NCBI GenBank assembly: GCA_033765245.1
Contig: JANRIF010000163.1
Span: 1 to 23,524 of the forward strand
Length of the DNA stretch: 23,524 nucleotides
Origin: GCA-002840015 sp033765245
Lineage (GTDB): Bacteria > Pseudomonadota > Gammaproteobacteria > Xanthomonadales > Xanthomonadaceae
Direction of reading: 5' to 3'
Positions within the stretch are counted from its first letter, which is position 1. The number at the start of each line of letters is the position of its first letter. Below are positions 8,879 to 16,395 of the stretch, in pieces. Position numbers and translations under genes: made by a program. The notes beneath the pieces were generated by a model. That model worked only from the letters and a program-made list of their open reading frames with translations, searched no databases and was not told where the DNA came from.

Positions 8879-9895
8879 ATGCCTTCCAGTCTTCGCAAAC
8901 AACTCGCCCGCGCCTGCGTGCCGGCCCTGATCGCCGGCTCGGCGTTCGCCGCGCAACCGGCGCTCACCGCCCCGGACGCGCGCATCAGCGACGAAGCGAT
9001 CTATGCCGATCACGCCCAGTACCAGGCGCAGCAGGATCGTCTCGAAGCGCTCAACGCCGCCGGCCGCCCGCTCGCCGATTACCACCTCGCCAAAGCGCAG
9101 TGCTGGCTCGACGTCTCCTTCCACGAATACTCGCGCAACGACCGCAGCGAGTTCCCGCAAGCCGCGCTCGACCAGTCGGCGCTGCTTGCCGACGCCATGG
9201 AAAAGGGCAGCGACCCCGGCACCGACACGCCCCTGGTGAACGACGCCAAGCGCCTGCGCCCCGATCTCTGGGGGCGCCTGGGTGCCCTGCACCAAGCCCC
9301 CGGCTTCGCCTGCGCCGCCGCGCTCGCCGCTTGCGGCGAAGTGGAACTGGTGCATGCCGGCAACGAATACAACCAGCAGCAGTGGCGCCACGCCCAGCCC
9401 TACGTGCAGATCGCCGAAGACCTGACCGCCCGCGCCGAGGCCGCCAGCGCCGAATGCCTGCCGCCCGCGCCGACGCCAGCCGCCCAGCCGCCGCAAGCGC
9501 GCCAGCTCGACAGCGCCGTCCACTTCGCCTTCGACCGCACCACCAGCACGGACATCACCGACCCCGCCGTGCTCAACCAACTCATCGCCGACATCCGCGC
9601 CGCCCAGCGCGACGGCTGGCAGTTGCAGCGCGTATCCCTCACCGGTCACGCCGACCAACTGCGCGGCCGAGGCAGCGAATACAACCTCGCCCTCTCGCAA
9701 CAACGCGCCGCCACGGTACGTGACTGGCTCCTGCGCGCCGGCATCGACGCCAGCCTGATCCAAGTCGACGCCCGCGGCGACAGCGATCCTACCCTGAGCT
9801 GCCCACCCGGCGACGCCGTCCGCCTGCGTGATTGCCTCGCACCGAATCGGCGGGTGCAGATTCAAGTGGAGTTGGCGGTGCCGGACAAGCACTAG
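8879..9895 (+). CDS. Secreted OmpA-domain protein
   Basis: The product is 338 residues, starting at ATG 8879 after an AGGAG Shine-Dalgarno and 11 bp after the barrel gene stop. Residues 1-24 form a signal peptide ending AFA. Residues ~30-190 are a largely helical region (AKAQCWLDVSFHEYSRND). A Pro/Ala-rich linker (~194-207) leads to the OmpA-like domain (~211-333), which shows LTGHADQLRGRGSEYN, LSQQRAATV and the closing NRRVQI. This is the fold that binds the peptidoglycan stem-peptide diaminopimelate non-covalently in the periplasm. It probably tethers the surface module to the cell wall. The domain has an insertion with two cysteines (residues ~308-319, CPP...DCL). The TAG stop coincides with the first three bases of the adjacent MITE-like element, so the original C-terminus may have differed. 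Confidence 0.9.
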   Translation: MPSSLRKQLARACVPALIAGSAFAAQPALTAPDARISDEAIYADHAQYQAQQDRLEALNAAGRPLADYHLAKAQCWLDVSFHEYSRNDRSEFPQAALDQSALLADAMEKGSDPGTDTPLVNDAKRLRPDLWGRLGALHQAPGFACAAALAACGEVELVHAGNEYNQQQWRHAQPYVQIAEDLTARAEAASAECLPPAPTPAAQPPQARQLDSAVHFAFDRTTSTDITDPAVLNQLIADIRAAQRDGWQLQRVSLTGHADQLRGRGSEYNLALSQQRAATVRDWLLRAGIDASLIQVDARGDSDPTLSCPPGDAVRLRDCLAPNRRVQIQVELAVPDKH

Positions 9896-10154
9896 TGTAG
9901 TGTTGCGCGCTATGTGGAACTTATCGGCGCGCCGCGCGCGCAGCGAAATGTCCTCGGTGCGACAGCGTTGTGCGTAGGCTGGTGGTGAGCGTAGCGAACC
10001 CCAGCGCCGTTGCCGCATCGAAATCGGACATGCTGGGGTTCGGTCGCTTCGCGACAACGCTCGCTGCGCGAGTTACGCCTTCGCTGCGCTCGGTCGCTAC
10101 GCTCACCCCAGCCTACCCCACGATAAGTGCCGTCAAGAGCGCACCACTACACTA
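9893..10154. mobile_element. 262-bp palindromic MITE-like element
   Basis: The ends are a 16-bp inverted repeat with one mismatch: TAGTGTAGTGTTGCGC at 9893-9908 and GCGCACCACTACACTA at 10139-10154. Inside are nested inverted repeats: a 21-22 nt pair (9974-9995 with 10096-10116), a perfect 11-bp pair (CGAACCCCAGC 9995-10005 with GCTGGGGTTCG 10032-10042) and small hairpins such as GTCGCTTCGCGAC (10044-10056). No credible coding sequence is present. An AC dinucleotide flanks both ends and could be a 2-bp target duplication, but that is weak. The structure fits a non-autonomous, transposase-mobilised element. Confidence 0.65.
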
Positions 10155-10213
10155 ACGCGTGCGCGCTTCGCCACCGGAAACCCTCGCAAGCGCGCACGCC
10201 TCAGCCACTTTGT
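10155..10213. other. Short spacer between MITE-like element and toxin gene
   Basis: This GC-rich spacer lies between the MITE-like element and the end of the minus-strand PIN toxin gene. I see no terminator, promoter or ORF in it. With the element it makes up the 318-bp gap between the OmpA gene and the toxin gene. Confidence 0.5.
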
Positions 10214-10600
10214 TCACACCCGGCGCACCGGCCCCGGATAGGCAGCAAGTCGTTCGTCAGCGGTCAGCAGGACGATGCCCTCTTCGCTGGCCTGTGCCAG
10301 CAGCAAGCGATCGAACGGGTCTTTGTGCAGAGGCGGCAGGTGTTCGATGGCGAGGACATGGGTGCTGGTGATTGCCAGTTCGATCCAGCCGTTGTCGAGC
10401 AGGCCACGGCGCAGTACTCGTGGTTCGACCTGAAAATCGTCACGCCCCAGGCTGCGCTTGATCGCGATTTCCCACAGGCTGACCGCACTGAACAGCAATT
10501 CGTTGTCGGGATCGTCGAGCAGGGTCCTGGCGCTCGATGAAAGCCGTTCCGGCAGGCCGGCGGCCCACAACAGCAGGTGCGTATCGACCAACAACTTCAT
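10214..10600 (-). CDS. vapC: PIN-domain toxin, VapC-like
   Basis: The 128-residue length is standard for a VapC-type PIN ribonuclease. The acidic metal-binding residues are recognisable: D6 in LVDTHLLLW, E44 in SLWEIAIK, D97 in DPFDRLL and D115 in TADERL. The set is complete, so the toxin is probably active. PIN toxins cleave specific RNAs (tRNA or rRNA) using Mg2+ or Mn2+. The start codon overlaps the antitoxin stop (ATGA, 4 bp), giving the usual antitoxin-first operon. The exact RNA target cannot be read from the sequence. The symbol denotes the family and implies no orthology. Confidence 0.88.
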   Translation of the reverse strand: MKLLVDTHLLLWAAGLPERLSSSARTLLDDPDNELLFSAVSLWEIAIKRSLGRDDFQVEPRVLRRGLLDNGWIELAITSTHVLAIEHLPPLHKDPFDRLLLAQASEEGIVLLTADERLAAYPGPVRRV

Positions 10601-10851
10601 TCTTCAACGCCAAACAACTGCGCGATGTCCTCGGCGTACATCTGGTCGAAGTCGTCGGGCACCTGGATCATGCCTCGCGCGAATCCGATGCGCTGGCGCT
10701 GCGCGATCGGTGGCGTGTCGAGCGCAACCACTCGGACCATTGGCTTGCCGGCCTTGGCGATGATGAAGGAGTCGCCTTTCGCAGCGTCTTCGACCAGACG
10801 CGACAGATGGGTCTTGGCTTCGTGAATATTGACGGTGGGCATCGGGGCCAT
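10597..10851 (-). CDS. Phd/YefM-family antitoxin
   Basis: The product is 84 residues from ATG 10851; ATG 10842 (MPTVNIHEAKTHLSRLV) is an equally plausible start and fits the family N-terminus better. The N-terminal half shows the Phd/YefM DNA-binding pattern VNIHEAKTHLSRLVEDAAKG followed by FIIAKAGKPMVRVVAL. The acidic C-terminus (DDFDQMYAEDIAQLFG) would wrap and neutralise the toxin. No Shine-Dalgarno is visible before either start. It is co-transcribed with the PIN toxin and probably autoregulated through the palindrome at 10860-10871. Pairing of Phd/YefM antitoxins with PIN toxins is a known combination. Confidence 0.88.
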   Translation of the reverse strand: MAPMPTVNIHEAKTHLSRLVEDAAKGDSFIIAKAGKPMVRVVALDTPPIAQRQRIGFARGMIQVPDDFDQMYAEDIAQLFGVEE

Positions 10852-10859
10852 ACCAGTGG

Positions 10860-10871
10860 ACTAACGTTAGT
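10860..10871. promoter_or_regulatory. Candidate antitoxin operator palindrome
   Basis: ACTAACGTTAGT is a perfect 12-bp palindrome 9 bp upstream of the antitoxin start, in a short AT-rich patch within GC-rich surroundings. A further TTAGT half-copy follows directly. Phd/YefM antitoxins repress their own operons by binding such palindromes, so it is the natural operator candidate. No convincing -35/-10 pair was found; TAAACT just upstream on the minus strand could be a -10. Confidence 0.5.
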
Positions 10872-10951
10872 TAGTTTACTTGATCCTCAGTCCTTTGACA
10901 CTGGCGGTACACCGCAGCCCAGCCGTAGCTTGCGGCGCGTCGTTCACCCGC

Positions 10952-11599
10952 TCAAGCCAACAACCGCGCCCTGCGCGGCAGATGGCTTTTCAGGAACGCC
11001 ATCTGGTCGGCCAGGATGTTGCGGTTGGAGAGGATCAGGTGCTCCACCCAACTGGGCCGGAACGGTACCGCGAGCAGTGGCATGCCGGCCTGTTGCGGGG
11101 TGCGGTTGCCTTTGCGCGAGTTGCAGGCGATGCAGGCGGACACCACGTTTTCCCAGATGTCGCGTCCGCCGCGCGAGAGCGGGCGTACGTGATCGCGGGT
11201 GAGCTGATGGCGGCTCAGCTCGTTGCCGCAGTACAGGCACAGGTGGCCGTCGCGGGCGAACAGCGCGGTGTTGGTCAGCGCCGGTGTGGGGTCCAGTGCG
11301 TGCGAACGGGCATGGCCGCGCGCGGCAATGATCGAGTGCAGTTCGATCACGCTCTGCCGCCCGCTGGCGCGGCTGGTGCCGCCGCGCACCGTGACGCAGG
11401 GTGAGCCCAGTGTCCAGGCGATGGCGTCGCGGGCGTGCAGGCAGGCGGCTTCCTGCCAACTGATCCAGTTCAGGATGCGGCCGTGGGCATCGAGCGACAG
11501 CACGCGCGGCAGGTGGGCGTCGCTGGCGAACACGGCAGCAGCCGGGAATCGCAGGATACCCGCGGAGGGAAGGCTTGGACTGAGGGTGTCAATGTCCAT
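10952..11599 (-). CDS. HNH endonuclease-domain protein
   Basis: From ATG 11599 (MDIDTLSPSL) the product is 215 residues. The frame stays open upstream to 11863, but that would overlap the acetyltransferase gene and adds a low-complexity Arg-rich stretch, so the shorter start is chosen. The C-terminal half carries a zinc-ribbon HNH module: C121-LY-C124, catalytic DH (D136, H137), N151 and C156-IA-C159 followed by NSRKGN. The N-terminal ~110 residues (RVLSLDAHGRILNWISWQEA) form a family-specific extension. HNH domains cut DNA with one metal ion, but this solitary chromosomal family has no established role that I know of. No partner methylase or phage terminase is adjacent. Confidence 0.82.
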   Translation of the reverse strand: MDIDTLSPSLPSAGILRFPAAAVFASDAHLPRVLSLDAHGRILNWISWQEAACLHARDAIAWTLGSPCVTVRGGTSRASGRQSVIELHSIIAARGHARSHALDPTPALTNTALFARDGHLCLYCGNELSRHQLTRDHVRPLSRGGRDIWENVVSACIACNSRKGNRTPQQAGMPLLAVPFRPSWVEHLILSNRNILADQMAFLKSHLPRRARLLA

Positions 11600-11655
11600 C
11601 GCCACCCGAGCATAAAGCAAAACGGCGATGTTTTGTCGAGCGGGCGTTGGAAGGA

Positions 11656-12141
11656 CTACAGCGGCTTGGCGAGGCGCAGCATGTCGACGTGGTAGCCAGC
11701 AGCCTCGTATACCGCCAACGCCCGCTTGTTGCCGGGGAAGGCGCCGAGGGTGAGGCGTTCGCAGCGATGCTCGCGGGCGAAGGCTTCGGCGTGATCGAGC
11801 AGCGCCTTTCCCAGGCCGCGCCCGTCCCACTTCGACGCTACCGCGATGTCGGAAATGTGGCAATTCATCTTGCCGGAGAAGAAATCGCTGACGACTTGCA
11901 GGTGCAGGAAGCCGGCAGGCTCGCCGGCATCGGTTTCGGCGATCAGCAGGAAGCTGCCGGGCCGCGACTCCTCCAGATGGCGGATCAGGTCGCGACGAAT
12001 GCCATCTGCCACCACTGGCCGCTTGCGGCCAGGCGGCAACTCGAAATCGACGAAGCGTGGAACCAGTCCGAGGATGAAGTCATCGTCGCCGGGTTCGACA
12101 GCCCGCATGAGCAATTCGGTGTCACCGACCTGGATGTGCAT
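11656..12141 (-). CDS. GNAT-family N-acetyltransferase
   Basis: The 161-residue length is standard for a single GNAT domain. The acetyl-CoA-binding motif A is clear at residues ~97-125 (SDIAVASKWDGRGLGKALL, containing the R-G-x-G-K pyrophosphate loop). Motif B (LGAFPGNKRALAVYEAAGY) ends in the usual tyrosine. These enzymes move acetyl groups from acetyl-CoA to an amine; the substrate is not predictable here. The gene lies 56 bp upstream of the HNH gene on the same strand and may share its transcript. The start is assigned at ATG 12141; the Shine-Dalgarno is weak, and ATG 12108 (MRAVEPGDD) is an alternative. Confidence 0.85.
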   Translation of the reverse strand: MHIQVGDTELLMRAVEPGDDDFILGLVPRFVDFELPPGRKRPVVADGIRRDLIRHLEESRPGSFLLIAETDAGEPAGFLHLQVVSDFFSGKMNCHISDIAVASKWDGRGLGKALLDHAEAFAREHRCERLTLGAFPGNKRALAVYEAAGYHVDMLRLAKPL

Positions 12142-12368
12142 GCGAGCGGCAGCGCCATGGGCGAGGGGTGGAGGCCATAGCCTACCCCAGCGGCGTGGCG
12201 TTGCAAACGTCGAGAGCTTCCGGGTGCGATGGGGCGCACGCGACGGGCCGTCCGTTCAGCCCACGATCATGGCCGCGCAGCTTTGATGGCGAGCGGCGGC
12301 AACGATGCGGGTCACGCCCACGCACGGCCGCCAACCCGATGCACGCGAACGACTCCGGAGGGAACCGC

Positions 12369-13394
12369 ATGAACACGTGCCGCATACGCACCATCGTATT
12401 GGGATTGACGCTCGCCGCGCTGGGGCCAATGGCTGTCTGGGCACAGGAGGTGGCCGAGGACAGCGATGTGGAGCGGCCGGTCACCACCATGCAAACCGTG
12501 GTGGTCAGCGGCAAGCAGCCCGGCCCGGGGCTGTGGCGCGTCAGCAAGGACGGCCACGATCTGTGGATCCTGGGCGCCTTGTCGCCACTCCCCCGGCGCA
12601 TGCAGTGGGAATCGGGCAAGGTCGAGCGGTTGGTGGCGAAATCGCAGGAACTGCTGGCGCCGCCAAGCGTTGTGGTCAACGCCAAGCTTGGCATTTTCAG
12701 CCAGTTGGCGCTGATCCCCACCGCCCTGCGGGCACGCAACGATCCCGATGGCCGCACCTTGCAGGAGCAGCTACCGCCGGACACCTATCAGCGCTGGCTG
12801 CGGCTCAAGCAGCGTTACATCGGGCGCAGCAAGTCGGTGGAAAAACGGCGGCCGATCTTCGCCGCCAATGTCCTGTTCGACGCGGCACTGGACGACAACG
12901 ACCTCAGCGAGAAGGCACGCATCTGGCCGGTGCTGCGCAAGGCAGCGAAGAAGGCCAAGGTGCCGATCACCACGCCGCACGTGGCAGTTGAAATCAGCGA
13001 TCCGAAGAAGGCCTTTCGCGAGCTGGCCAAGGCGCCGCTCGACGACGTGGCGTGCTTCGAAACCACGGTGCAACGCCTGGAGACCGATCTGGACCACATG
13101 AAGGCGCGCGCCAACGCCTGGGCGGTGGGCGACGTGGCAGCCTTGATCGATCTGCCGCACGTCGACGAGGAAAGAGTGTGCGCGCAGGCGGTGCTGGCTA
13201 CCGACATCGCGGCGCGCCAGGGCGTGTCCGATTTACCGGAACAGATGCGTCAGCGCTGGTTGGAAGCGGCCGAGGCGGCGCTGGCGAAGAACGTCTCCAC
13301 CGTGGCCGCCTTGCCGATCGAGAGCCTGCTGCGCGAAGACGGCCTGCTGGCGGCGCTGCGTGAGCGCGGTTATACCGTGCAGGCGCCGGAGTAG
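12369..13394 (+). CDS. TraB/GumN family secreted protein
   Basis: From ATG 12369 the product is 341 residues. The start is fixed by a strong Shine-Dalgarno (GGAGGG, 6-7 nt before) and by the signal peptide it opens (MNTCRIRTIVLGLTLAALGP...WAQ, residues 1-26); the frame extends further upstream without a better start. GLWRVSKDGHDLWILGALSPLP followed by MQWESGKVERLVAKS is the N-terminal signature of the TraB/GumN family (membrane or periplasmic proteins related to TIKI metalloproteases). The rest (VPITTPHVAVEI, DDVACFETTVQRLETDL, RCQ-type repeats) fits family members of this size. Function is unsettled in bacteria. The gene stands alone, convergent with the acyl-CoA dehydrogenase at 13487. Confidence 0.8.
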   Translation: MNTCRIRTIVLGLTLAALGPMAVWAQEVAEDSDVERPVTTMQTVVVSGKQPGPGLWRVSKDGHDLWILGALSPLPRRMQWESGKVERLVAKSQELLAPPSVVVNAKLGIFSQLALIPTALRARNDPDGRTLQEQLPPDTYQRWLRLKQRYIGRSKSVEKRRPIFAANVLFDAALDDNDLSEKARIWPVLRKAAKKAKVPITTPHVAVEISDPKKAFRELAKAPLDDVACFETTVQRLETDLDHMKARANAWAVGDVAALIDLPHVDEERVCAQAVLATDIAARQGVSDLPEQMRQRWLEAAEAALAKNVSTVAALPIESLLREDGLLAALRERGYTVQAPE

Positions 13395-13486
13395 GGAGGC
13401 TGCGCCGCGAGGCGGCATCGGCCCGTTGCGACAGCGCGCCGTCGCCCGCAAGCACGGCCACGCACGGACCCACCCCGGCGACCGCC

Positions 13487-15277
13487 TCAGCTATCGAAGC
13501 CCGCCGCGTCCAGCGCCAACAGGCTGGATGCGCCAGCGCGCATGCCGGCGGCGTGAGTCAGGGTGCGTGGCAGGATGCGGGCGAAATAGAAGCGCGCGGT
13601 CTCGCGCTTGGCGGCCTTGAAGGCGGTCGGGTAATCGCCTGCATCGGCCACCGCCACCGAACGCGCCCACCAGTACGCCAGCACCACGTAGCCGGTGTAG
13701 AACAAATAATCGACTGCCGCCGCGCCCACTTCGTCCGGATCGCGCTGCGCCTTGCCGCCCAGTTCCAGCGTTAGCGCGCCGAGCTCCTGCGCCTTTTGCG
13801 CCAGCGGCGCGACGAATTCGGCGAGCGCGGCGTTACCGGCTTGCTCCTTGCAGAACGCTTCGATCAACCCGCCGAACTGGCGCAGCCCGACCCCTTGCGT
13901 CGCCAGCACCTTGCGCCCGAGCAGATCGAGTGCCTGGATCTGGGTGGTGCCTTCGTAGATGGTTGTGATGCGGGCGTCGCGCGCGATCTGTTCCATGCCC
14001 CATTCGCGCACGTAGCCGTGGCCGCCGAAGCACTGCAAAGCGTGGTAGCTGCATTCCACGCCCCATTCGGTGAGACATGCCTTGACCACCGGGGTGAGGA
14101 AGCTGAGCAGTTCGTCGGCGCGTTGGCGTTCGCCGGCATCGGTGCTGTGTTCGAGCACGTCCACCAGCGTGGCGGCGTGGTAGGCGAGCAGACGCCCGCC
14201 CTCGGCCAGTGCCTTGCAGGTGAGCAGCATGCGCCGCACGTCGGGGTGCACGATGATCGGATCGGCCGGCTTGTCCGGGAATTTGGGGCCGGACGCGGAG
14301 CGCATCTGCAGGCGATCGCGGGCATAGGCGAGTGCGCCCTGATAGGCGCGATCGATCATGCCCAGACCCTGGATACCCACCGCCAGGCGGGCAGTATTCA
14401 TCATGGTGAACATCACCATCAGGCCCTTGTTGGCCGGACCGATCAGATAACCCTGGGCGCCGTCGAAATTCATCACGCAGGTGGCGGAACCGTGGATGCC
14501 CATCTTGTGTTCGATCGCGCCGCAGCGCACTGCATTGCGCTCGCCCAGGCTGCCATCGCGCGCCACCTTGACCTTGGGCACGATGAAGGTGGAAATGCCT
14601 TTGGTGCCGGCCGGGGCGTCGGGCAGGCGCGCCAGCACCAGATGCACGATGTTGTCGGTGAAATCGTGGTCGCCGGCGGTGATGAAGATCTTGGTGCCGC
14701 TGATCGCGTAGCTGCCGTCGGCCTGCGGTTCGGCGCGGGTCTTGAGCAGGCCGAGATCGGAGCCGCAGTGCGGTTCGGTCAGGCACATGGTGCCGGTCCA
14801 GCGGCCGTCCACGATGGCGCGCAGGAATATCTCCTTCTGCCAGTCGTCGCCGTGCTGTTTCAGCGCCTCGGTGGCGCCGTGCGACAGCAGCGGGTAGTTG
14901 CCCCAGGCGAGATTGGCCGCATCGATCATTTCCTTGAGCGCCACCCCGAACGATTCCGGCAGGCCCTGGCCGCCCAGCGATTCGGCAACGGTCAGGCCGC
15001 TCCAGCCCCCTTCGACGAACTGCTTGTAGGCTTCCTTGAAGCCCTTGGGCGCGGTCACCGCGCCGCTGGCCTTGTCGTAATGGCAGCCTTCGGCATCGCC
15101 GCTGGCGTTGATTGGTGCCAGCACTTGCTGGGTGAAGCGCGCCGCTTCTTCCAGCACCGCATCGAGCACGTCACGCTGGGCGGCTTCGATGCCAAGCGTT
15201 TGATACAGCGCGGGAGCTTGCAGTACGTCGAACAGGGCGAAGCGCATGTCGCGCTGCGGAGCGGTGTAGTTGTTCAT
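13487..15277 (-). CDS. Acyl-CoA dehydrogenase, C-terminally extended (DmdC-like) type
   Basis: The product is 596 residues, the usual length for FAD-dependent acyl-CoA dehydrogenases with an extra C-terminal domain. They oxidise acyl-CoA to trans-2-enoyl-CoA. The flavin/substrate motif TGTMCLTEPHCGSDLGLLKT lies at ~161-180, the middle-domain ISGTKIFITAGDHD at ~192-205 and the catalytic base Glu442 in TTIYEGTTQIQALDLLG. The extra C-terminal domain spans ~470-590. The family includes 3-methylmercaptopropionyl-CoA dehydrogenases but also general fatty acyl-CoA enzymes; chain-length preference cannot be read from sequence. The start ATG 15277 (MNNYTAPQRDMRF) is family-typical, and the gene follows the lipoprotein gene by 24 bp. 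Sulphur metabolism is not implied, because the neighbours are fatty-acid genes. Confidence 0.92.
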   Translation of the reverse strand: MNNYTAPQRDMRFALFDVLQAPALYQTLGIEAAQRDVLDAVLEEAARFTQQVLAPINASGDAEGCHYDKASGAVTAPKGFKEAYKQFVEGGWSGLTVAESLGGQGLPESFGVALKEMIDAANLAWGNYPLLSHGATEALKQHGDDWQKEIFLRAIVDGRWTGTMCLTEPHCGSDLGLLKTRAEPQADGSYAISGTKIFITAGDHDFTDNIVHLVLARLPDAPAGTKGISTFIVPKVKVARDGSLGERNAVRCGAIEHKMGIHGSATCVMNFDGAQGYLIGPANKGLMVMFTMMNTARLAVGIQGLGMIDRAYQGALAYARDRLQMRSASGPKFPDKPADPIIVHPDVRRMLLTCKALAEGGRLLAYHAATLVDVLEHSTDAGERQRADELLSFLTPVVKACLTEWGVECSYHALQCFGGHGYVREWGMEQIARDARITTIYEGTTQIQALDLLGRKVLATQGVGLRQFGGLIEAFCKEQAGNAALAEFVAPLAQKAQELGALTLELGGKAQRDPDEVGAAAVDYLFYTGYVVLAYWWARSVAVADAGDYPTAFKAAKRETARFYFARILPRTLTHAAGMRAGASSLLALDAAGFDS

Positions 15278-15301
15278 GATCGGGTCCGTGATTGCGAGGG
15301 A

Positions 15302-15772
15302 TCAGCGAAACACGCCATCCAACCCGGGGACGGGCGAGAGGACGCTTTCGAATGCGGTGTCGTATTGCCCTTTGGGCTCGCCGATGTCGAGCTTGCCGGC
15401 GAGCTGGTAGCGCAGCCCTTTGCGATCGTTGTGCGCCAGCGCGGCGGCGGCACGTACGTCGGCGGGCGGATCGAACGTCAGCGTCAGCACCTCGGCCGAA
15501 TTGGGCGAGACCGGCAACTGCGGCGTCAGCACGATGTGGCCGGCGTCGAGCGTGGCCACGGTCAGTTTCAGATCGGTGGCGTCCAGGCGCATATTGACCG
15601 TGCTGAAATTTTCCACCCGCAACTGCAATTGCCATTGTCCATTGGCGAGCAAGGTGAGTTGCTGCACCGTGGCCTGCGGCGGGTAGATGCGCTTGACCTC
15701 CCCGCGGCTGCCGCAGGCACCAAGCAACACCACAAGCAGCGACAGCAAAGCCGATCGAAGCAGGATGCGCAT
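15302..15772 (-). CDS. LEA14-like (LEA type 2) lipoprotein
   Basis: From ATG 15772 the product is 156 residues. The N-terminus MRILLRSALLSLLVVLLGAC is a lipoprotein signal with lipobox LGAC, so Cys20 is the lipidated residue. The following domain (QLTLLANGQWQLQLRVENFS, then DLKLTV and a TFDPP strand) resembles the LEA type-2 fold, a single immunoglobulin-like beta sandwich found in lipoproteins of this group. Residue 21 is Gly rather than Asp, which favours outer-membrane sorting. The gene sits between the DUF4442 and acyl-CoA dehydrogenase genes on the same strand, 24 bp before the latter. The biochemical role is unknown. A TATCCT hexamer about 30 nt upstream of the start may be a -10 for a separate promoter. 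Confidence 0.78.
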   Translation of the reverse strand: MRILLRSALLSLLVVLLGACGSRGEVKRIYPPQATVQQLTLLANGQWQLQLRVENFSTVNMRLDATDLKLTVATLDAGHIVLTPQLPVSPNSAEVLTLTFDPPADVRAAAALAHNDRKGLRYQLAGKLDIGEPKGQYDTAFESVLSPVPGLDGVFR

Positions 15773-15873
15773 GATCCAGGCACCGTGTGAAGGAAGGTGC
15801 GCGCAGGATACCAGCGGCCCAAGGCGCGCGCGGCGGCACGGGCGTGAGGGCGACTCCGGCGTTGCGTGGCGAC

Positions 15874-16395
15874 TCATGCGCGCTTGGGGCTGACCCACAT
15901 GTGCACGCTGGCGGTGAAGGTGGTATCGCCCGAGCCATCCAGCGCCCGCACCGACACCGGCAACTCGTAGCCGCTGGCGCTCGCGCCGGGTACGAATTCG
16001 GGCTCGGCGATCACGCGCTGGGTGCCGACCGCCTTCTTGACGTAGTTCACCTGCATGCCCTTGGGAATCCAGCGCATCCCGGGCGGCAGGGTGGCTTCGG
16101 TCATCAGGCCGGCGGCGAGTTCGGCCGCGTTGCACAGGGCGATAGCGTGCACGGTGCCGATGTGGTTGTGGACACGCCGGCGATCGCGCAGGCGCACCTC
16201 GCAGTGGCCGGCATCGAGCCGCTCGACCTGCGGCGCGATGCTGGCGAAATAGGGCGCCTTCCAGCACACCGCGCGGGAGAACAGCCAGCGCCCGGCGGGC
16301 CAGGCGCTGAATCGGCGGAACAACGCCAACAGCGGCGACGTGCGGGTGGTGAGGTCTGCCGCCGCGTCGGGATCGCGTTCGCGCGGGTGGTTCAT
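15874..16395 (-). CDS. DUF4442 hotdog-fold protein, probable thioesterase
   Basis: The product is 173 residues. Its central helix motif HNHIGTVHAIALCNAAELAAG (~77-96) is the hotdog hallmark, followed by MRWIPKGMQVNYVKKAVG strands. Hotdog proteins of this family usually hydrolyse acyl-CoA thioesters, but no enzymatic role is established for DUF4442 as far as I know. The start ATG 16395 overlaps the stop of the long acyl-CoA dehydrogenase by 4 bp (ATGA), implying translational coupling and a shared pathway. Placement beside fatty-acyl-CoA dehydrogenases supports a role in releasing or proof-reading acyl-CoA. Confidence 0.82.
   Translation of the reverse strand: MNHPRERDPDAAADLTTRTSPLLALFRRFSAWPAGRWLFSRAVCWKAPYFASIAPQVERLDAGHCEVRLRDRRRVHNHIGTVHAIALCNAAELAAGLMTEATLPPGMRWIPKGMQVNYVKKAVGTQRVIAEPEFVPGASASGYELPVSVRALDGSGDTTFTASVHMWVSPKRA

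Noticed and set aside
9970..10155. Short ORFs within the palindromic element
   Set aside because: They arise from the inverted repeats, have no start signals and resemble no protein.
11618..11635. CAAAAC-GGCGAT-GTTTTG inverted repeat between the acetyltransferase and HNH genes
   Set aside because: The stem is only 6 bp and AT-rich, without a T-tract on the minus strand. It is too weak to call a terminator.
12165..12188. Imperfect hairpin GGGGT-GG-AGGC-CATA-GCCTACCCC upstream of the acetyltransferase
   Set aside because: The stem needs a 2-nt bulge, has no conserved partner elsewhere in the window, and no T-tract. The 227-bp gap around it shows nothing else convincing.
13405..13417. GCCGC-GAG-GCGGC hairpin between the convergent TraB/GumN and dehydrogenase genes
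   Set aside because: A 5-bp stem with no T-tract in very GC-rich DNA is expected by chance.
13487..15277. Naming the extended acyl-CoA dehydrogenase dmdC with a role in dimethylsulfoniopropionate breakdown
   Set aside because: No other genes of that pathway are present, and the family includes general fatty acyl-CoA enzymes.
13796..15790. 664-residue plus-strand frame opposite the acyl-CoA dehydrogenase
   Set aside because: It is antisense shadow composition; the minus-strand frame has the full acyl-CoA dehydrogenase signature.
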